Assembly: GCF_014651935.1 (NCBI RefSeq)
Contig: NZ_BMXV01000009.1
Location: 1 to 64,000 of the forward strand
Length of the DNA: 64,000 nucleotides
Source: Marinobacter zhanjiangensis
GTDB taxonomy: Bacteria; Pseudomonadota; Gammaproteobacteria; Pseudomonadales; Oleiphilaceae
Direction of reading: 5' to 3'
Shown here piece after piece: positions 45,484-53,017 of the stretch (position 1 is the first letter of the stretch; every line of letters starts with the position of its first letter). Position numbers and translations under genes: made by a program. The notes under the pieces were generated by a model, which was not told where the DNA came from, did no database searches, and was given only the letters and a program-made list of their open reading frames with translations.

Positions 45484-46656
45484 TCATGCGCCGGGGTCCT
45501 CGCGGCCGACCTCCAGGTAATTCCGGCTTTCGCGTTCGTATTCGTCGTACCGCTGGGGCTCTTTGTAGCTGTACCAGGTCACCAGTTGGCCTTCGATGAC
45601 GCAGTAGGGTTCGCCCGTTTTGCGGAAGGTGGCACACACCCGGGAATGGATTTTCCGGGTGCCGTGTTCGCCCCAGATCCAATAAATGCCGTTGACCTCG
45701 CCGACGATGCGCCACTTGTCGGAGACGGGTAGCCAGCCCTGCTCGATTTCGTATTGCTGCTGGCGCTGGGCGTTTTCCGGTAAGCGTGTTCGCACTTTCC
45801 TGGTGGTGCCGGTGCTGTTTGTCGTTGTTGTTGTAGCGCTGGTGTTTGTTCCGTTCGCTGCTGGGTTGCCGGTGGTTGTGGTTACCGGTTGTTGCTGGGC
45901 CTGGGGGCTTTGGTCTGGGTCTGGAACCTGGAAGTAGCTGAAGGCCTTCCAGCCGCCATAGGCCATGATGATGATGGCAATCGGCATACCGAACTTGATA
46001 AAGGGGCTTTTGAGGATGTTGGCCCGGTCGTCGGCTTTTTCTTCCATGCCGGCGGCGAAGTCGGTCTTGTTGCGAGTGTGGCTCTTGTAATACTGGTAGA
46101 TCTCGGGCTTGTACTTGCCGTAGAGCTGGCGCATCGGGGTGCCGGGCTTCTGGCCGGTGGCGGCGCCCATGTAGACGTCTACCCGGTACTTGTTGCGCTG
46201 GCCGATGGCGGTGAGTTTGACGGCGCGGTAGGTTTCTTCGACCAGTTGTCGGACGAAGGCGCAGAGCTGTGCCAGGTCCTGGGTGACCAGCACGATTTCG
46301 TTGGTGCGCCCGTCCTCGCCCACGGCGTGGCGGTGTTCGGTGAAGAACTCTTTCTGGCATTGCGGGATGTTGGTGGCCTTCATGCCGCTTTTCCAGAAGC
46401 GCCAGGCTTCGTCGATGATCCAGATGGCGCCGGCGGGGTGTTTGTCCAGGCTGAAGAACTGGGGGTCGTTTTCGGCGTCCTGGTTGTTGAAGACGGTGAT
46501 TTTCCCGTCCGGGTAGTCGTCGGCCAGGCGTCCGAGCTTGAGCGGGATGTTGGTGATGATGTGCCGGCCCACTTCCAGGGACGGGATAATGACGTTTTCG
46601 ACGACGCCGTAGCTTTTGCCGGAGCCGGGCAAACCGGAGTATCCCACGATGGACAT
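45484..46656 (-). CDS. Zot-family assembly ATPase (pI)
   Basis: 390 residues. The N-terminal cytoplasmic ATPase domain has Walker A GLPGSGKS (residues ~8-15) and Walker B around IWIIDEAW. One transmembrane helix lies near residue ~215 (PIAIIIMAYGGWKAF), then a periplasmic tail with a Thr/Asn-rich linker and two Cys. Zot/pI proteins drive extrusion of filamentous virions through the inner membrane. The name derives from V. cholerae CTX phage, but the toxin activity is not implied here. It follows the pVI-like gene by 3 bp. Confidence 0.93.
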   Translation of the reverse strand: MSIVGYSGLPGSGKSYGVVENVIIPSLEVGRHIITNIPLKLGRLADDYPDGKITVFNNQDAENDPQFFSLDKHPAGAIWIIDEAWRFWKSGMKATNIPQCQKEFFTEHRHAVGEDGRTNEIVLVTQDLAQLCAFVRQLVEETYRAVKLTAIGQRNKYRVDVYMGAATGQKPGTPMRQLYGKYKPEIYQYYKSHTRNKTDFAAGMEEKADDRANILKSPFIKFGMPIAIIIMAYGGWKAFSYFQVPDPDQSPQAQQQPVTTTTGNPAANGTNTSATTTTTNSTGTTRKVRTRLPENAQRQQQYEIEQGWLPVSDKWRIVGEVNGIYWIWGEHGTRKIHSRVCATFRKTGEPYCVIEGQLVTWYSYKEPQRYDEYERESRNYLEVGREDPGA

Positions 46657-46659
46657 AGG

Positions 46660-46923
46660 TCACCCGATGAAGGGGATGCGACGGAGGACGAACCGGGCCA
46701 GCAGTGCCGTGAAGATGGCGGTCAAGCCGTAGTCGAACTCCATCATGGTGAGGAAGTAGAGCATGTCCCCGCCCAGGCTGTTAAAGACGTCCTGGACGTC
46801 GGCGACCTGGATTTCGGGTATCCAGTCGAGCATGCCTTCCAGGGCGTCGACGAGCCATTCATACAGCTTGCGGGGCAGCCAGAGTACGATGTCGATAAGT
46901 GCGTCGATGATGTTCTGGAACAT
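46660..46923 (-). CDS. pVI-like minor coat/membrane protein
   Basis: 87 residues with a hydrophobic amphipathic N-terminus (LIDIVLWLPRKLYEWL) and a C-terminal membrane segment (GLTAIFTALLARFVL). Size, topology and place between the pIII-like and Zot genes match pVI of M13 and the PA0725 protein of Pf, which cap the adsorption end of the virion together with pIII. Confidence 0.8.
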   Translation of the reverse strand: MFQNIIDALIDIVLWLPRKLYEWLVDALEGMLDWIPEIQVADVQDVFNSLGGDMLYFLTMMEFDYGLTAIFTALLARFVLRRIPFIG

Positions 46924-46926
46924 AGG

Positions 46927-48249
46927 TCAGGCCTTCAAGAAGACAACAACGGCGGCGATGGTCCACACCGCCATGAACAGGGCCGAGAGCTGGCCGCGAT
47001 AGTTCTCGAGGATGTCGCAGTGGACATCCATGGTGGTGGCTCCCCAGTAGTCGTTGGCCGGGAAGGTGTAGGTCGGGCAACTGGTGTTGCTGGCTATGCT
47101 GGGGACCTGGCTCACCGCCGCGATGGTGGGGTGTGAGCTGATGGCGCCATACAGGCGGTTAGAGCTCTGTTCGAAGGTGGCGGCGTTGCCCAGGCCGTCG
47201 GTGCTGTAGCCGTCGTCGGGGTTGTCCATCTTTTCGTTCATTTCGTCGAGGGTGTCGCCGATACCTTCCAGTTCTTCGTTGGTCTGTTCCTGGCCTTCCT
47301 GGGTGGGGGCGGGGTTGCCGCTGTCGTCACCACTGCCGTTGCCACCACCGGTGCCGGGTAGGCCGTTCTCGGTGATGCCTTTGAGTCGGTTGTCGATGTT
47401 CTGGAGGTGGCGGTTGCCTTCACCGAGTTCGTCCAGGATATCGTCACGCTGTCGGTTGCCGGTGTCGGGGTCGTTGGTGCGGTCGTATTCGTCGGGGACG
47501 CCGTCACCGTCGGTGTCGGTGTTGGGTTCGGGGTCTTCTTCCTCTTCTTCGTCGCCGGGGTAGCCGTCGACTTTTTCGCAGGTGAAGCCGTAGCCGTCGT
47601 TGACGGCGATCATGTTGAGGCTGTCAGAGTCGCAGACGGTGTCGGCGCCGTAGCCTTCCGGCAGGCAGGTGGCTTCGCCGTTGACGATGCCGTAGGTGCC
47701 GTTCTGGTCTTCGCATTCACTCTTTGCCGGGGCGCAGACGTGGACCTGGCCGTTGCCGGTACCGTAAGTGCCCTGGTAGCCGTCGGTGTCCGGGGTGCAG
47801 TCGTCGTCGGGGTCGTCGGGATCGTCGTCAGGGAGCAGGCAGTAGCCGTCCAGGAGGGTGCCGTTCTCACATTCCGGGATGCAGGTTTTGGTGTCGGGGC
47901 TGTAGATCTCGCCGTTCTCGAAGCATTCTTCCGGTTCCTGGACCTGGACGCATTCGCCGGTGACGACGTCGATGTAGTTGGGCGCTTCGCACGCGGGCTC
48001 CTGGTTCTTGAAGAAGTAGTTCACTTTGCAGCCGCCTCCGCAGGTGAAGGCCGCGTAGTAGTACGGATAGTTACCGCCGGGGTTCTCTTTCACTTCCTGG
48101 CAATCGCTGGAGATTTCCCCGGAGGTGCCTGCCAGACAGGCGGCATGAGCCGCTGATTGTTCTGTGAAGTACTCGTGGGCATGGGCCAGATTGGCAAAGC
48201 CGAACAGGCCGAGCAGCAGGATCAGATATCTTTGAACAGGTAGGCGCAT
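46927..48249 (-). CDS. pIII-like adsorption/minor coat protein
   Basis: 440 residues. A signal peptide (cleavage likely after NLAHA) is followed by a Cys-rich N-terminal half with many short Cys loops and acidic runs, then a segment with an Asp-rich DTDGDGVPDEYD (thrombospondin type 3-like calcium motif). A Gly/Gln/Glu-rich linker precedes a C-terminal anchor helix (ALFMAVWTIAAVVVFLKA). This signal-receptor-linker-anchor order is that of pIII/CoaA, which binds the host pilus and ends assembly. ATG 48249 has GGGAG upstream and lies inside the preceding 24-codon ORF. Confidence 0.87.
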   Translation of the reverse strand: MRLPVQRYLILLLGLFGFANLAHAHEYFTEQSAAHAACLAGTSGEISSDCQEVKENPGGNYPYYYAAFTCGGGCKVNYFFKNQEPACEAPNYIDVVTGECVQVQEPEECFENGEIYSPDTKTCIPECENGTLLDGYCLLPDDDPDDPDDDCTPDTDGYQGTYGTGNGQVHVCAPAKSECEDQNGTYGIVNGEATCLPEGYGADTVCDSDSLNMIAVNDGYGFTCEKVDGYPGDEEEEEDPEPNTDTDGDGVPDEYDRTNDPDTGNRQRDDILDELGEGNRHLQNIDNRLKGITENGLPGTGGGNGSGDDSGNPAPTQEGQEQTNEELEGIGDTLDEMNEKMDNPDDGYSTDGLGNAATFEQSSNRLYGAISSHPTIAAVSQVPSIASNTSCPTYTFPANDYWGATTMDVHCDILENYRGQLSALFMAVWTIAAVVVFLKA

Positions 48250-48296
48250 GCCACAGCTCCCATCACGAAGAATGTCCAGTCCCACAACTCGGCCAT
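48222..48296 (-). CDS. 24-residue pVII/pIX-like small coat protein
   Basis: ORF of 24 codons with AGGAG 7 bp before ATG 48296. It encodes MAELWDWTFFVMGAVACAYL plus four residues: a short polar start, a hydrophobic helix and a charged end. It overlaps the pIII-like start by 28 bp and follows the major coat gene by 10 bp. pVII and pIX of M13 (about 32 residues) have this size and character and lie near the coat gene. The ribosome site, topology and position support a real gene. Confidence 0.65.
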   Translation of the reverse strand: MAELWDWTFFVMGAVACAYLFKDI

Positions 48297-48306
48297 GGTG
48301 GTGCTC

Positions 48307-48531
48307 CTACTTGATCATGCTCAGCAGGAGGCGACCGCCCTTGCGCACCACGAAGAAGCCCGCAAGCAGGGCGACGATGGCGGCGACGGCGGTTTCTTCG
48401 CCGGAGAGGTCGATACCGCCGGTGACGGTGGACCAGTCGTAGGCGAAGGCGCCGGAACTGGCCGCCATGGCAGCGGCTGCAATGCCTGCCTTGGCGGCCA
48501 GGCGTGACTTGATTTGGGTTACTTTTTTCAT
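48307..48531 (-). CDS. Major coat protein (pVIII/CoaB-like)
   Basis: 74-residue precursor. The signal peptide MKKVTQIKSRLAAKAGIAAA and the following residues end in AFA, giving a mature 44-residue protein that starts YDWSTVTGG. The mature part has an acidic N-terminus (Asp, Glu, Glu), a central hydrophobic helix (TAVAAIVALLAGFFVV) and a basic C-terminus (RKGGR...K) to contact DNA. This is the signature of Inovirus coat proteins; Pf1 coat has 46 residues. Confidence 0.93.
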   Translation of the reverse strand: MKKVTQIKSRLAAKAGIAAAAMAASSGAFAYDWSTVTGGIDLSGEETAVAAIVALLAGFFVVRKGGRLLLSMIK

Positions 48532-48536
48532 AAGCG

Positions 48537-48746
48537 TTACCTCAGCATTTTCAGGATTTGGCGACCGCCGAAGATAACGGCCATTACGGGGACGACGGTG
48601 GCGAAGCCGTGGAAGAAGGCTTCCGCCGCCATCGCGGGTGTGTGCTCGACCGGGGCCGAGTACACGATTTGTGTGACGGTGCCGGTGCACTCCCAGCCCG
48701 TGGGGCCGGTTTGCCAGGTGCCGTCACACAAAATCAGGCTGCCCAT
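48537..48746 (-). CDS. Small phage membrane protein, minor coat candidate
   Basis: 69 residues. The N-terminal polar half has two Cys (LILCDGTW, WECTGT). The C-terminal half is a membrane helix (GFATVVPVMAVIFGGRQILKML) with positive charges at its end. It lies between the ssDNA-binding and coat genes, the place of PA0721/PA0722-type proteins in Pf. Its exact virion role is unknown. Confidence 0.7.
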   Translation of the reverse strand: MGSLILCDGTWQTGPTGWECTGTVTQIVYSAPVEHTPAMAAEAFFHGFATVVPVMAVIFGGRQILKMLR

Positions 48747-48754
48747 GACTCAGC

Positions 48755-49054
48755 TCAGGCAGCCGGTTTTTTCATGGCGTCCTGGGGCTTGAGCTCCAGG
48801 GCCTTGAAGGTGACTTTGCCCCCTGCCCCGGCTTTCATCTGGGCCTTCACGACGAAGGGCGCCGGGAGCTTGTCGGCGTGGTTGCGCAGCTGGTCGATGT
48901 GTTTCCAGTCGCAGGCGATTTTCATGACTTCGTTACCGACGCGGTTGTCGTCGGTGGCCTCTGCCGGGCTGTAGGCCCAGACGGAACCCCCTTTGTTACC
49001 GTCGATGTCGTAGCGGGTCGCGCCGATGATCATCAGGTTCAGGTAGTTTTCCAT
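48755..49054 (-). CDS. Phage single-stranded DNA-binding protein (pV-like)
   Basis: 99 residues. Basic/aromatic beta-rich protein (MENYLNLMIIGATRYDIDGNKG, with SVWAYSPAE), the size and position of the Pf/M13 gene V type proteins that coat viral single strands before packaging. It has an Ala/Lys/Pro tail. It lies immediately leftward of the hairpin-rich intergenic region and upstream of the coat genes, as in Pf (PA0720). Confidence 0.82.
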   Translation of the reverse strand: MENYLNLMIIGATRYDIDGNKGGSVWAYSPAEATDDNRVGNEVMKIACDWKHIDQLRNHADKLPAPFVVKAQMKAGAGGKVTFKALELKPQDAMKKPAA

Positions 49055-49331
49055 TGGTCAGTCCTCTTGCTTCGTTTGGCGTTGATGGCCCACGTGGGCC
49101 TGGGTGTTGTCTTCCTGCCACCCTGCGGGTGGCTGCGTTTGCTCACGGCTCGGAATCAAGGGGCGGGCGTCCACCCCCGTCATCCTCACCGCTCGTGATG
49201 CGCACTGTGGTCCAGCCAGTGAGCCCCGCAAGGCCAGGGGGCCTGCGGCCCTGGCGCTGCGCGCCAGCCTTGCAGGCCTCACTGCCCGGCCCCCGGGTCG
49301 TGCGCGAGCGGTGACGATGACGGGGGCGGAC
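49055..49331. other. Phage intergenic region with large inverted repeats (origin/packaging candidate)
   Basis: The stretch from 49055 to the gene end at 49279 has no convincing gene and is full of stems: a palindrome GGCCCACGTGGGCC (49088-49101), CCACCC/GGGTGG, and a large structure whose outer arms are 49169-49195 and 49305-49331 (27 bp, few mismatches). Nested arms are CAGTGAG/CTCACTG (49217-49223 / 49278-49284) and GCAAGGC/GCCTTGC (49228-49234 / 49267-49273). In filamentous phages such intergenic hairpins hold the strand origins and packaging signal. The right arm runs into the end of the neighbouring gene and encodes its Pro/Ser tail. Confidence 0.65.
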
Positions 49332-49548
49332 TCGGGGACTTTTCCAGGTGGGCCTGGTCCCTTTCGAAGAAATCCGGGCAGCCGGCCTCGACCCAGGCGC
49401 TCAAGACCGCACCGCCGAGGGTGTAAAGATCCGTTCCGCGGGCCGCGGCTTCCTTTAACAGGTCGGCATGGATGCGGGTGGTGGCCATGACGTAAAAGCG
49501 TTTTGGCTCCGCCGGCAGGTTTTGTTTGCGCTTGGGGATGGTGTTCAT
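49279..49548 (-). CDS. Phage early protein, possible ribbon-helix-helix type
   Basis: 89 residues: basic start (MNTIPKRKQNLPAEPKRFYV), a strand followed by helices (TRIHADLLKEAAARGTDL), then a Pro/Ser-rich tail that is encoded by one arm of the intergenic inverted repeat. The strand-helix-helix pattern could be a ribbon-helix-helix DNA-binding fold, but I am unsure. ATG overlaps the stop of the upstream gene by 4 bp. Confidence 0.65.
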   Translation of the reverse strand: MNTIPKRKQNLPAEPKRFYVMATTRIHADLLKEAAARGTDLYTLGGAVLSAWVEAGCPDFFERDQAHLEKSPSPPPSSSPLAHDPGAGQ

Positions 49549-49895
49549 GGTTGTGTCTCCGTCACCGTGGGCAGATCCAGGTGGCCGTGATCCCAGGCGT
49601 CGCGCAGTCGTGTCAGGCGGTCGAACGCCGGGCTGTGGTAGCCCCTGGCTTCCAGTTCGTGGATGAGTTGATCGGTAAAGGTGGCCTTGCACCGGGCCAG
49701 GTAGTCGCACGGGTAGTCGGTGCGGACGTGCTGCAGGTGGCCCAGGCGGTCGGCCAAGAGTGTAAAAAGGCCTTCCAGGGTGTCGGTGGTGAGCGCAGAG
49801 GACGGACGAGCGGCCTGGAAGGCAAAGGTGTCCTGAAATGCCTGCTGGAGGCAGTCGCGAACCAGTTGTTTGTTGGGCTTGCGGGAGCGGTTCAT
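49545..49895 (-). CDS. Phage early hypothetical protein
   Basis: 116 residues, mainly helical, with basic N-terminus (MNRSRKPNKQLVRDC) and no membrane segment. Unrecognised. It is coupled by 4-bp overlaps on both sides, so it belongs to the early operon. DNA metabolism or copy-number control is possible but unsupported. Confidence 0.65.
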   Translation of the reverse strand: MNRSRKPNKQLVRDCLQQAFQDTFAFQAARPSSALTTDTLEGLFTLLADRLGHLQHVRTDYPCDYLARCKATFTDQLIHELEARGYHSPAFDRLTRLRDAWDHGHLDLPTVTETQP

Positions 49896-50131
49896 CGAGA
49901 AGCCCCCACTACCAGGCGTCCAAGTTTGGATTCCAGGTCCCGGATCCGGTTGGCCAGTTCCACACCGGCGCGGATCTCTTCACTGGAGTCCTTAACGACA
50001 TTGATGGACATCAGCTGGCCTTTCATCTGGTCGATGTCGGCGACGAGTTCGCGCATCCGGTCGGTTACCGGGATGGCGCTGTGGGGCATGGTCATGCCCT
50101 GCCCTGGTGTCTGGTGGGTGGTGCGAATCAT
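49892..50131 (-). CDS. Phage early hypothetical protein, short coiled coil
   Basis: 79 residues. The C-terminal half (RMRELVADIDQMKGQL ... LANRIRDLESKLGRL) has heptad-like Leu/Ile spacing and may form a coiled coil. Unrecognised. It overlaps both neighbours by 4 bp. Confidence 0.62.
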   Translation of the reverse strand: MIRTTHQTPGQGMTMPHSAIPVTDRMRELVADIDQMKGQLMSINVVKDSSEEIRAGVELANRIRDLESKLGRLVVGASR

Positions 50132-50391
50132 TGGACAGAGGCCTCCATCCGGACGCTGTGCATAAACGGGCTAATGGCGTGGGAGTGCGCGTAGGTCATA
50201 AAGGCGGATTCGGCCAACGTGGCGTAGGCGCACAGGGTGCTGTCCAACTGATCGAACGCCGCCTTCATGCCCTGGATCTTGATCAGGCATTCGAAGGCGG
50301 TATCGCGGTCGCCGTTGTCCAGGAAGTGGATGGCAACGTTGAACAGGGTTCGGCCCTGGTGTTTCTTGAGTTCGCGGGTGGCCGGGGTCAT
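50128..50391 (-). CDS. Phage early hypothetical protein
   Basis: 87 residues, predicted helical (HFLDNGDRDTAFECLIKIQG resembles a TPR-like helix pair). No family is recognised. It overlaps neighbours by 4 bp at each end. Confidence 0.62.
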   Translation of the reverse strand: MTPATRELKKHQGRTLFNVAIHFLDNGDRDTAFECLIKIQGMKAAFDQLDSTLCAYATLAESAFMTYAHSHAISPFMHSVRMEASVQ

Positions 50392-50852
50392 AAGTAAGCC
50401 TCCAGGCGGACACCTTTGTAGATCTGGCCGGGCATGGCGCCGCAGGTGGATAGCTGTTCGCGGCGCAGGACGACGGTATCCGGCAGGGTGCCTTTGACGC
50501 TTTGGAAGTAGTCCAGGTAATCGTCCAGCTTGGCGCGGATCTTCAGGGATCGGGCGTTGTCGTTGAAGTGGACGGCGTCCCCCTCTACTTCTGCCTCATC
50601 CTTATAAGGAGAGGTGAAGGACCAGCCGGTAGCCCCGTTGGTACTGTCACCGCCAACGGCCACCCACTGGCGACCGGAGGCACTGACAACGACCGTTCCA
50701 GGCGCCACCATGCAGGCCGGGCCCAGGCGGTCGGCAGACCCTACGAGCTTGTTGCCATCGAAGAACCAGAAGCCAGGGATCTTGCAATCACCCTCACTGC
50801 GAAGTCGGACATACAGGGCGACCGCCTCACCGGCTCTATTCAGACGCTTCAT
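50388..50852 (-). CDS. Phage early hypothetical protein
   Basis: 154 residues. A beta-rich N-terminal part (EAVALYVRLRSEGDCKIPGF) leads to a basic, mixed C-terminus with two Cys. ATG 50852 has AGGAGG 10 bp upstream and overlaps the HTH gene stop. The longer frame to 51125 would cover the operator and is rejected. Similar-sized proteins occupy this place in Pf phages. Function unknown. Confidence 0.68.
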   Translation of the reverse strand: MKRLNRAGEAVALYVRLRSEGDCKIPGFWFFDGNKLVGSADRLGPACMVAPGTVVVSASGRQWVAVGGDSTNGATGWSFTSPYKDEAEVEGDAVHFNDNARSLKIRAKLDDYLDYFQSVKGTLPDTVVLRREQLSTCGAMPGQIYKGVRLEAYL

Positions 50853-51052
50853 TGCCAGTCCTCCTGTTCCAGTGCCACCTGGGACAACGCCGCAATGTTC
50901 ACCATGCGAACCCGGCCAATCTTCAGAGAAGGCAGGTGGCCTTTTTCGATCTGGCCCCGGACCTGCCCTTCCGTCAGCCCGGTGAGCTGGGCGTAACGGT
51001 CCTGGGTCATGACCGGGGTTGCTAGCAAGATGAGTTGTTTCTGCTCGTCCAC
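50849..51052 (-). CDS. Small helix-turn-helix protein (excisionase/early regulator type)
   Basis: About 67 residues. The core MTQDRYAQLTGLTEGQVRGQ followed by KGHLPSLKIGRVRMVN is a winged-helix of the MerR/excisionase kind. First gene of the leftward phage operon, just downstream of the operator-bearing promoter. Start uncertain: GTG 51052 (used), TTG 51097, or ATG 51013. None has a strong ribosome site. Probably the early regulator or Xis of the phage, by analogy to Pf. Confidence 0.7.
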   Translation of the reverse strand: MDEQKQLILLATPVMTQDRYAQLTGLTEGQVRGQIEKGHLPSLKIGRVRMVNIAALSQVALEQEDWQ

Positions 51053-51121
51053 TGTTTTGCACTCTGCTAAAATTCGACAAAGAACTCGCAGCACCAATCA
51101 ACGGTGCATTATTTACACCAT

Positions 51122-51153
51122 ACACATTAATGCACCGTGCATTAATGTGTCAA
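51122..51153 (-). promoter_or_regulatory. Early phage promoter covered by perfect palindromic operator
   Basis: Minus strand -35 TTGACA (51148-51153), 18-bp spacer, -10 TAATGT (51124-51129). The palindrome ACACATTAATGCA-CCG-TGCATTAATGTGT (51122-51150) spans the spacer and both hexamers. An additional half-site CGGTGCATTA lies at 51102-51111, complementary to TAATGCACCG inside the palindrome. A repressor bound here would block RNA polymerase. The obvious candidate is the divergent XRE protein at 51182. Confidence 0.75.
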
Positions 51154-51181
51154 GGGTGATTTTCGTTCTTTGGGGAATTTA

Positions 51182-51562
51182 ATGAGTAGCACCATTCACG
51201 AGAGATTCACCCACCTAGTCCGAAGGTCCGGGGAATCGATCCAGGACCTGGCGTCAGAGTCAGGAATCGACTACCGAAGGTGGGTGAACGTCATAAATGG
51301 AAGGGCGAGACTGACCGCTGACTTCATAGAATTCGCGTCGCAAAAATGGATGCGATTTTCTCTATGGTTAGTGTTAGGCGAGAAATTCGAAAACGATGAA
51401 GTTTGCATTAACGACTTAGCCAGCCCCAATGAGTTCGATAAAGAACAAACTTCTTGGAAGCTAGAAAAAATGCTTGATGAACTTCAAACAGAATACGAAG
51501 GGAAAAGTAAGGATGAAATCCTAGAGCTAATAGAGAACATCAACAAACTAAAAAACAAATAA
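51182..51562 (+). CDS. XRE-family repressor of the prophage
   Basis: 126 residues. The N-terminal helix-turn-helix (ERFTHLVRRSGESIQDLA, then GIDYRRWVNVINGRARL) is of the Cro/CI type. A helical, acidic C-terminal region (WKLEKMLDELQTEY) may dimerise. ATG 51182 has GGGGA 5 bp upstream. It is divergent from the early operon with the palindromic operator between, which suggests control of lysogeny. It is followed after only 9 bp by the deaminase gene, so both are probably expressed in the lysogen. Base composition is more AT-rich than the phage core. Confidence 0.82.
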   Translation: MSSTIHERFTHLVRRSGESIQDLASESGIDYRRWVNVINGRARLTADFIEFASQKWMRFSLWLVLGEKFENDEVCINDLASPNEFDKEQTSWKLEKMLDELQTEYEGKSKDEILELIENINKLKNK

Positions 51563-51571
51563 CGGTGACTC

Positions 51572-53017
51572 ATGGATTACTTTTCAAATGACTGCGAGCT
51601 AATTATCGGGCTAGCAAGTCCAGTTGGGGTTAATCATGCCGACGTCGAAAATCGTTTAAAAAGTATCTTCTCTCAATTTAACTACACCGTTAATTATATT
51701 CACCTAAGTGAACTTGTAGAAAAACATTTCGGCATTAAAAGACCAAGACTTGACAAAGAAGTTGATCGCTTAAATTGGGCCATGAAAACAGGATCTGACT
51801 TGCGAAACAAGTACGGCAGGGGAGACCTTTACGCACTAATGGCGATGGACGAAATCAATGCGAGCAGGGAAACAGACAATGAATCTGTTTCGCCCAGACC
51901 TAGAACGGTACATGTGATAAGGTCGTTAAAACATGCGGATGAAGTAAATACTCTCAGACAGGTCTATGGTCAAGGGTTTTTTCTGCTTGGAATATCTGCA
52001 AGCACCGAGAGCAAAAAACATTATTTAAGGGAACTTCAAGGCGTCGAGGAGGACGACCTAGATGCCCTGATAGGCCGCGACGATAAAGAAAATGACAAGT
52101 TAGGCCAGCAAACACGGAATGTATTCCAACTGGCTGATGCGTTTGTAACTACAGATGACAACACCAGGCTATCCAAGCAGCTAGGTAGAATTGTAGACCT
52201 CTTATTCTCGAATCCGCACACTCCTCCAACGGAGGAGGAATATGCAATGTTTATGGCGTATGCGGCTTCACTGAGGTCTGCAGATCTTTCCAGACAAGTG
52301 GGGGCTGTAATCACCAATGACATGGGCGACATCGTATCCACAGGTGCAAACGACGTTCCTAGATTTGGAGGAGGATTGTATTGGCCTGACGAATTCGACA
52401 ACCGTGATTACATCAAAGGTTATGATTCTAATGAAAGAGAAAGAACAAACATAATCGACGAAGCAATAAAATCTTTACTTGGAAATGATATCGATAGCAC
52501 TAAACTTGCCGAAGCGAAAGCAACACTGGAAAAATCAAGACTGGCTGATCTTACAGAGTTTGGAAGAGCAGTTCATGCAGAAATGGAAGCCTTAATTCAA
52601 GCATCAAGAAATGGGATTTCCGTAAGAGGATCCAAGCTCTATACCACGACATTTCCTTGCCACAACTGTGCCAAACATATTGTAGCCGCCGGAGCAAAGG
52701 AAGTTGTTTATATTGAACCTTATCCCAAAAGCTTCGCAACAAAGTTACACGATGACACAATAAACGACAAAGAAGAACGCGCCAGCAACAAAGTTAACTT
52801 TACTCAGTTCGTTGGTATTGGACCTCGCAAGTTTGTTGATCTATTCTCAATGAACTTAGGTAACGGCAGAAAAGTCAAAAGAAAAAAAGATGGGAAAGTC
52901 GTGAATTGGGAGAGAAGGGGAGCTGAACTACGCGTACCGATGTCGCCCTTATCTTATCTAGAATCCGAAACCAAACTTGTGGAAGAGTACTCAAAATTGA
53001 CCAAGGAGGAAGCATGA
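51572..53017 (+). CDS. avcD: AvcD-type anti-phage dCTP/cytidine deaminase
   Basis: 481 residues with two parts. The N-terminus has a degenerate P-loop-like start (LIIGLASPVGVNH) and a helical region, as in AvcD proteins. The C-terminal zinc deaminase has H335-A-E337 (VHAEMEAL) and P362-C363-x2-C366 (PCHNCAKH), followed by the family-typical VVYIEPYPKSFA. AvcD deaminates dCTP/dCMP during infection, starving invading phage of dCTP. In Vibrio cholerae it is held off by the AvcI RNA. Here the upstream gap is only 9 bp, leaving no separate avcI locus. A 46-codon ORF overlaps its end. The gene is clearly AT-rich compared with the phage core, which marks it as acquired cargo. Confidence 0.9.
   Translation: MDYFSNDCELIIGLASPVGVNHADVENRLKSIFSQFNYTVNYIHLSELVEKHFGIKRPRLDKEVDRLNWAMKTGSDLRNKYGRGDLYALMAMDEINASRETDNESVSPRPRTVHVIRSLKHADEVNTLRQVYGQGFFLLGISASTESKKHYLRELQGVEEDDLDALIGRDDKENDKLGQQTRNVFQLADAFVTTDDNTRLSKQLGRIVDLLFSNPHTPPTEEEYAMFMAYAASLRSADLSRQVGAVITNDMGDIVSTGANDVPRFGGGLYWPDEFDNRDYIKGYDSNERERTNIIDEAIKSLLGNDIDSTKLAEAKATLEKSRLADLTEFGRAVHAEMEALIQASRNGISVRGSKLYTTTFPCHNCAKHIVAAGAKEVVYIEPYPKSFATKLHDDTINDKEERASNKVNFTQFVGIGPRKFVDLFSMNLGNGRKVKRKKDGKVVNWERRGAELRVPMSPLSYLESETKLVEEYSKLTKEEA

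Noticed and set aside
45407..46663. 418-codon frame overlapping the Zot gene on the same strand
   Set aside because: Arg/Pro/His-rich frame-shifted shadow of Zot, which has intact Walker motifs.
45889..47136. Val/Asp-rich plus-strand frame opposite the phage structural genes
   Set aside because: Antisense to Zot, pVI- and pIII-like genes; composition is that of a shadow frame.
49058..49282. 74-codon minus-strand frame across the phage intergenic region
   Set aside because: Runs through the inverted repeats, Arg/Ala/Gly/Pro-rich translation, and no ribosome site; better explained as structured non-coding DNA.
50388..51125. Extended 245-codon form of the phage early gene ending at 50388
   Set aside because: Would span the early promoter and operator and the HTH gene; the ATG at 50852 has a strong ribosome site.
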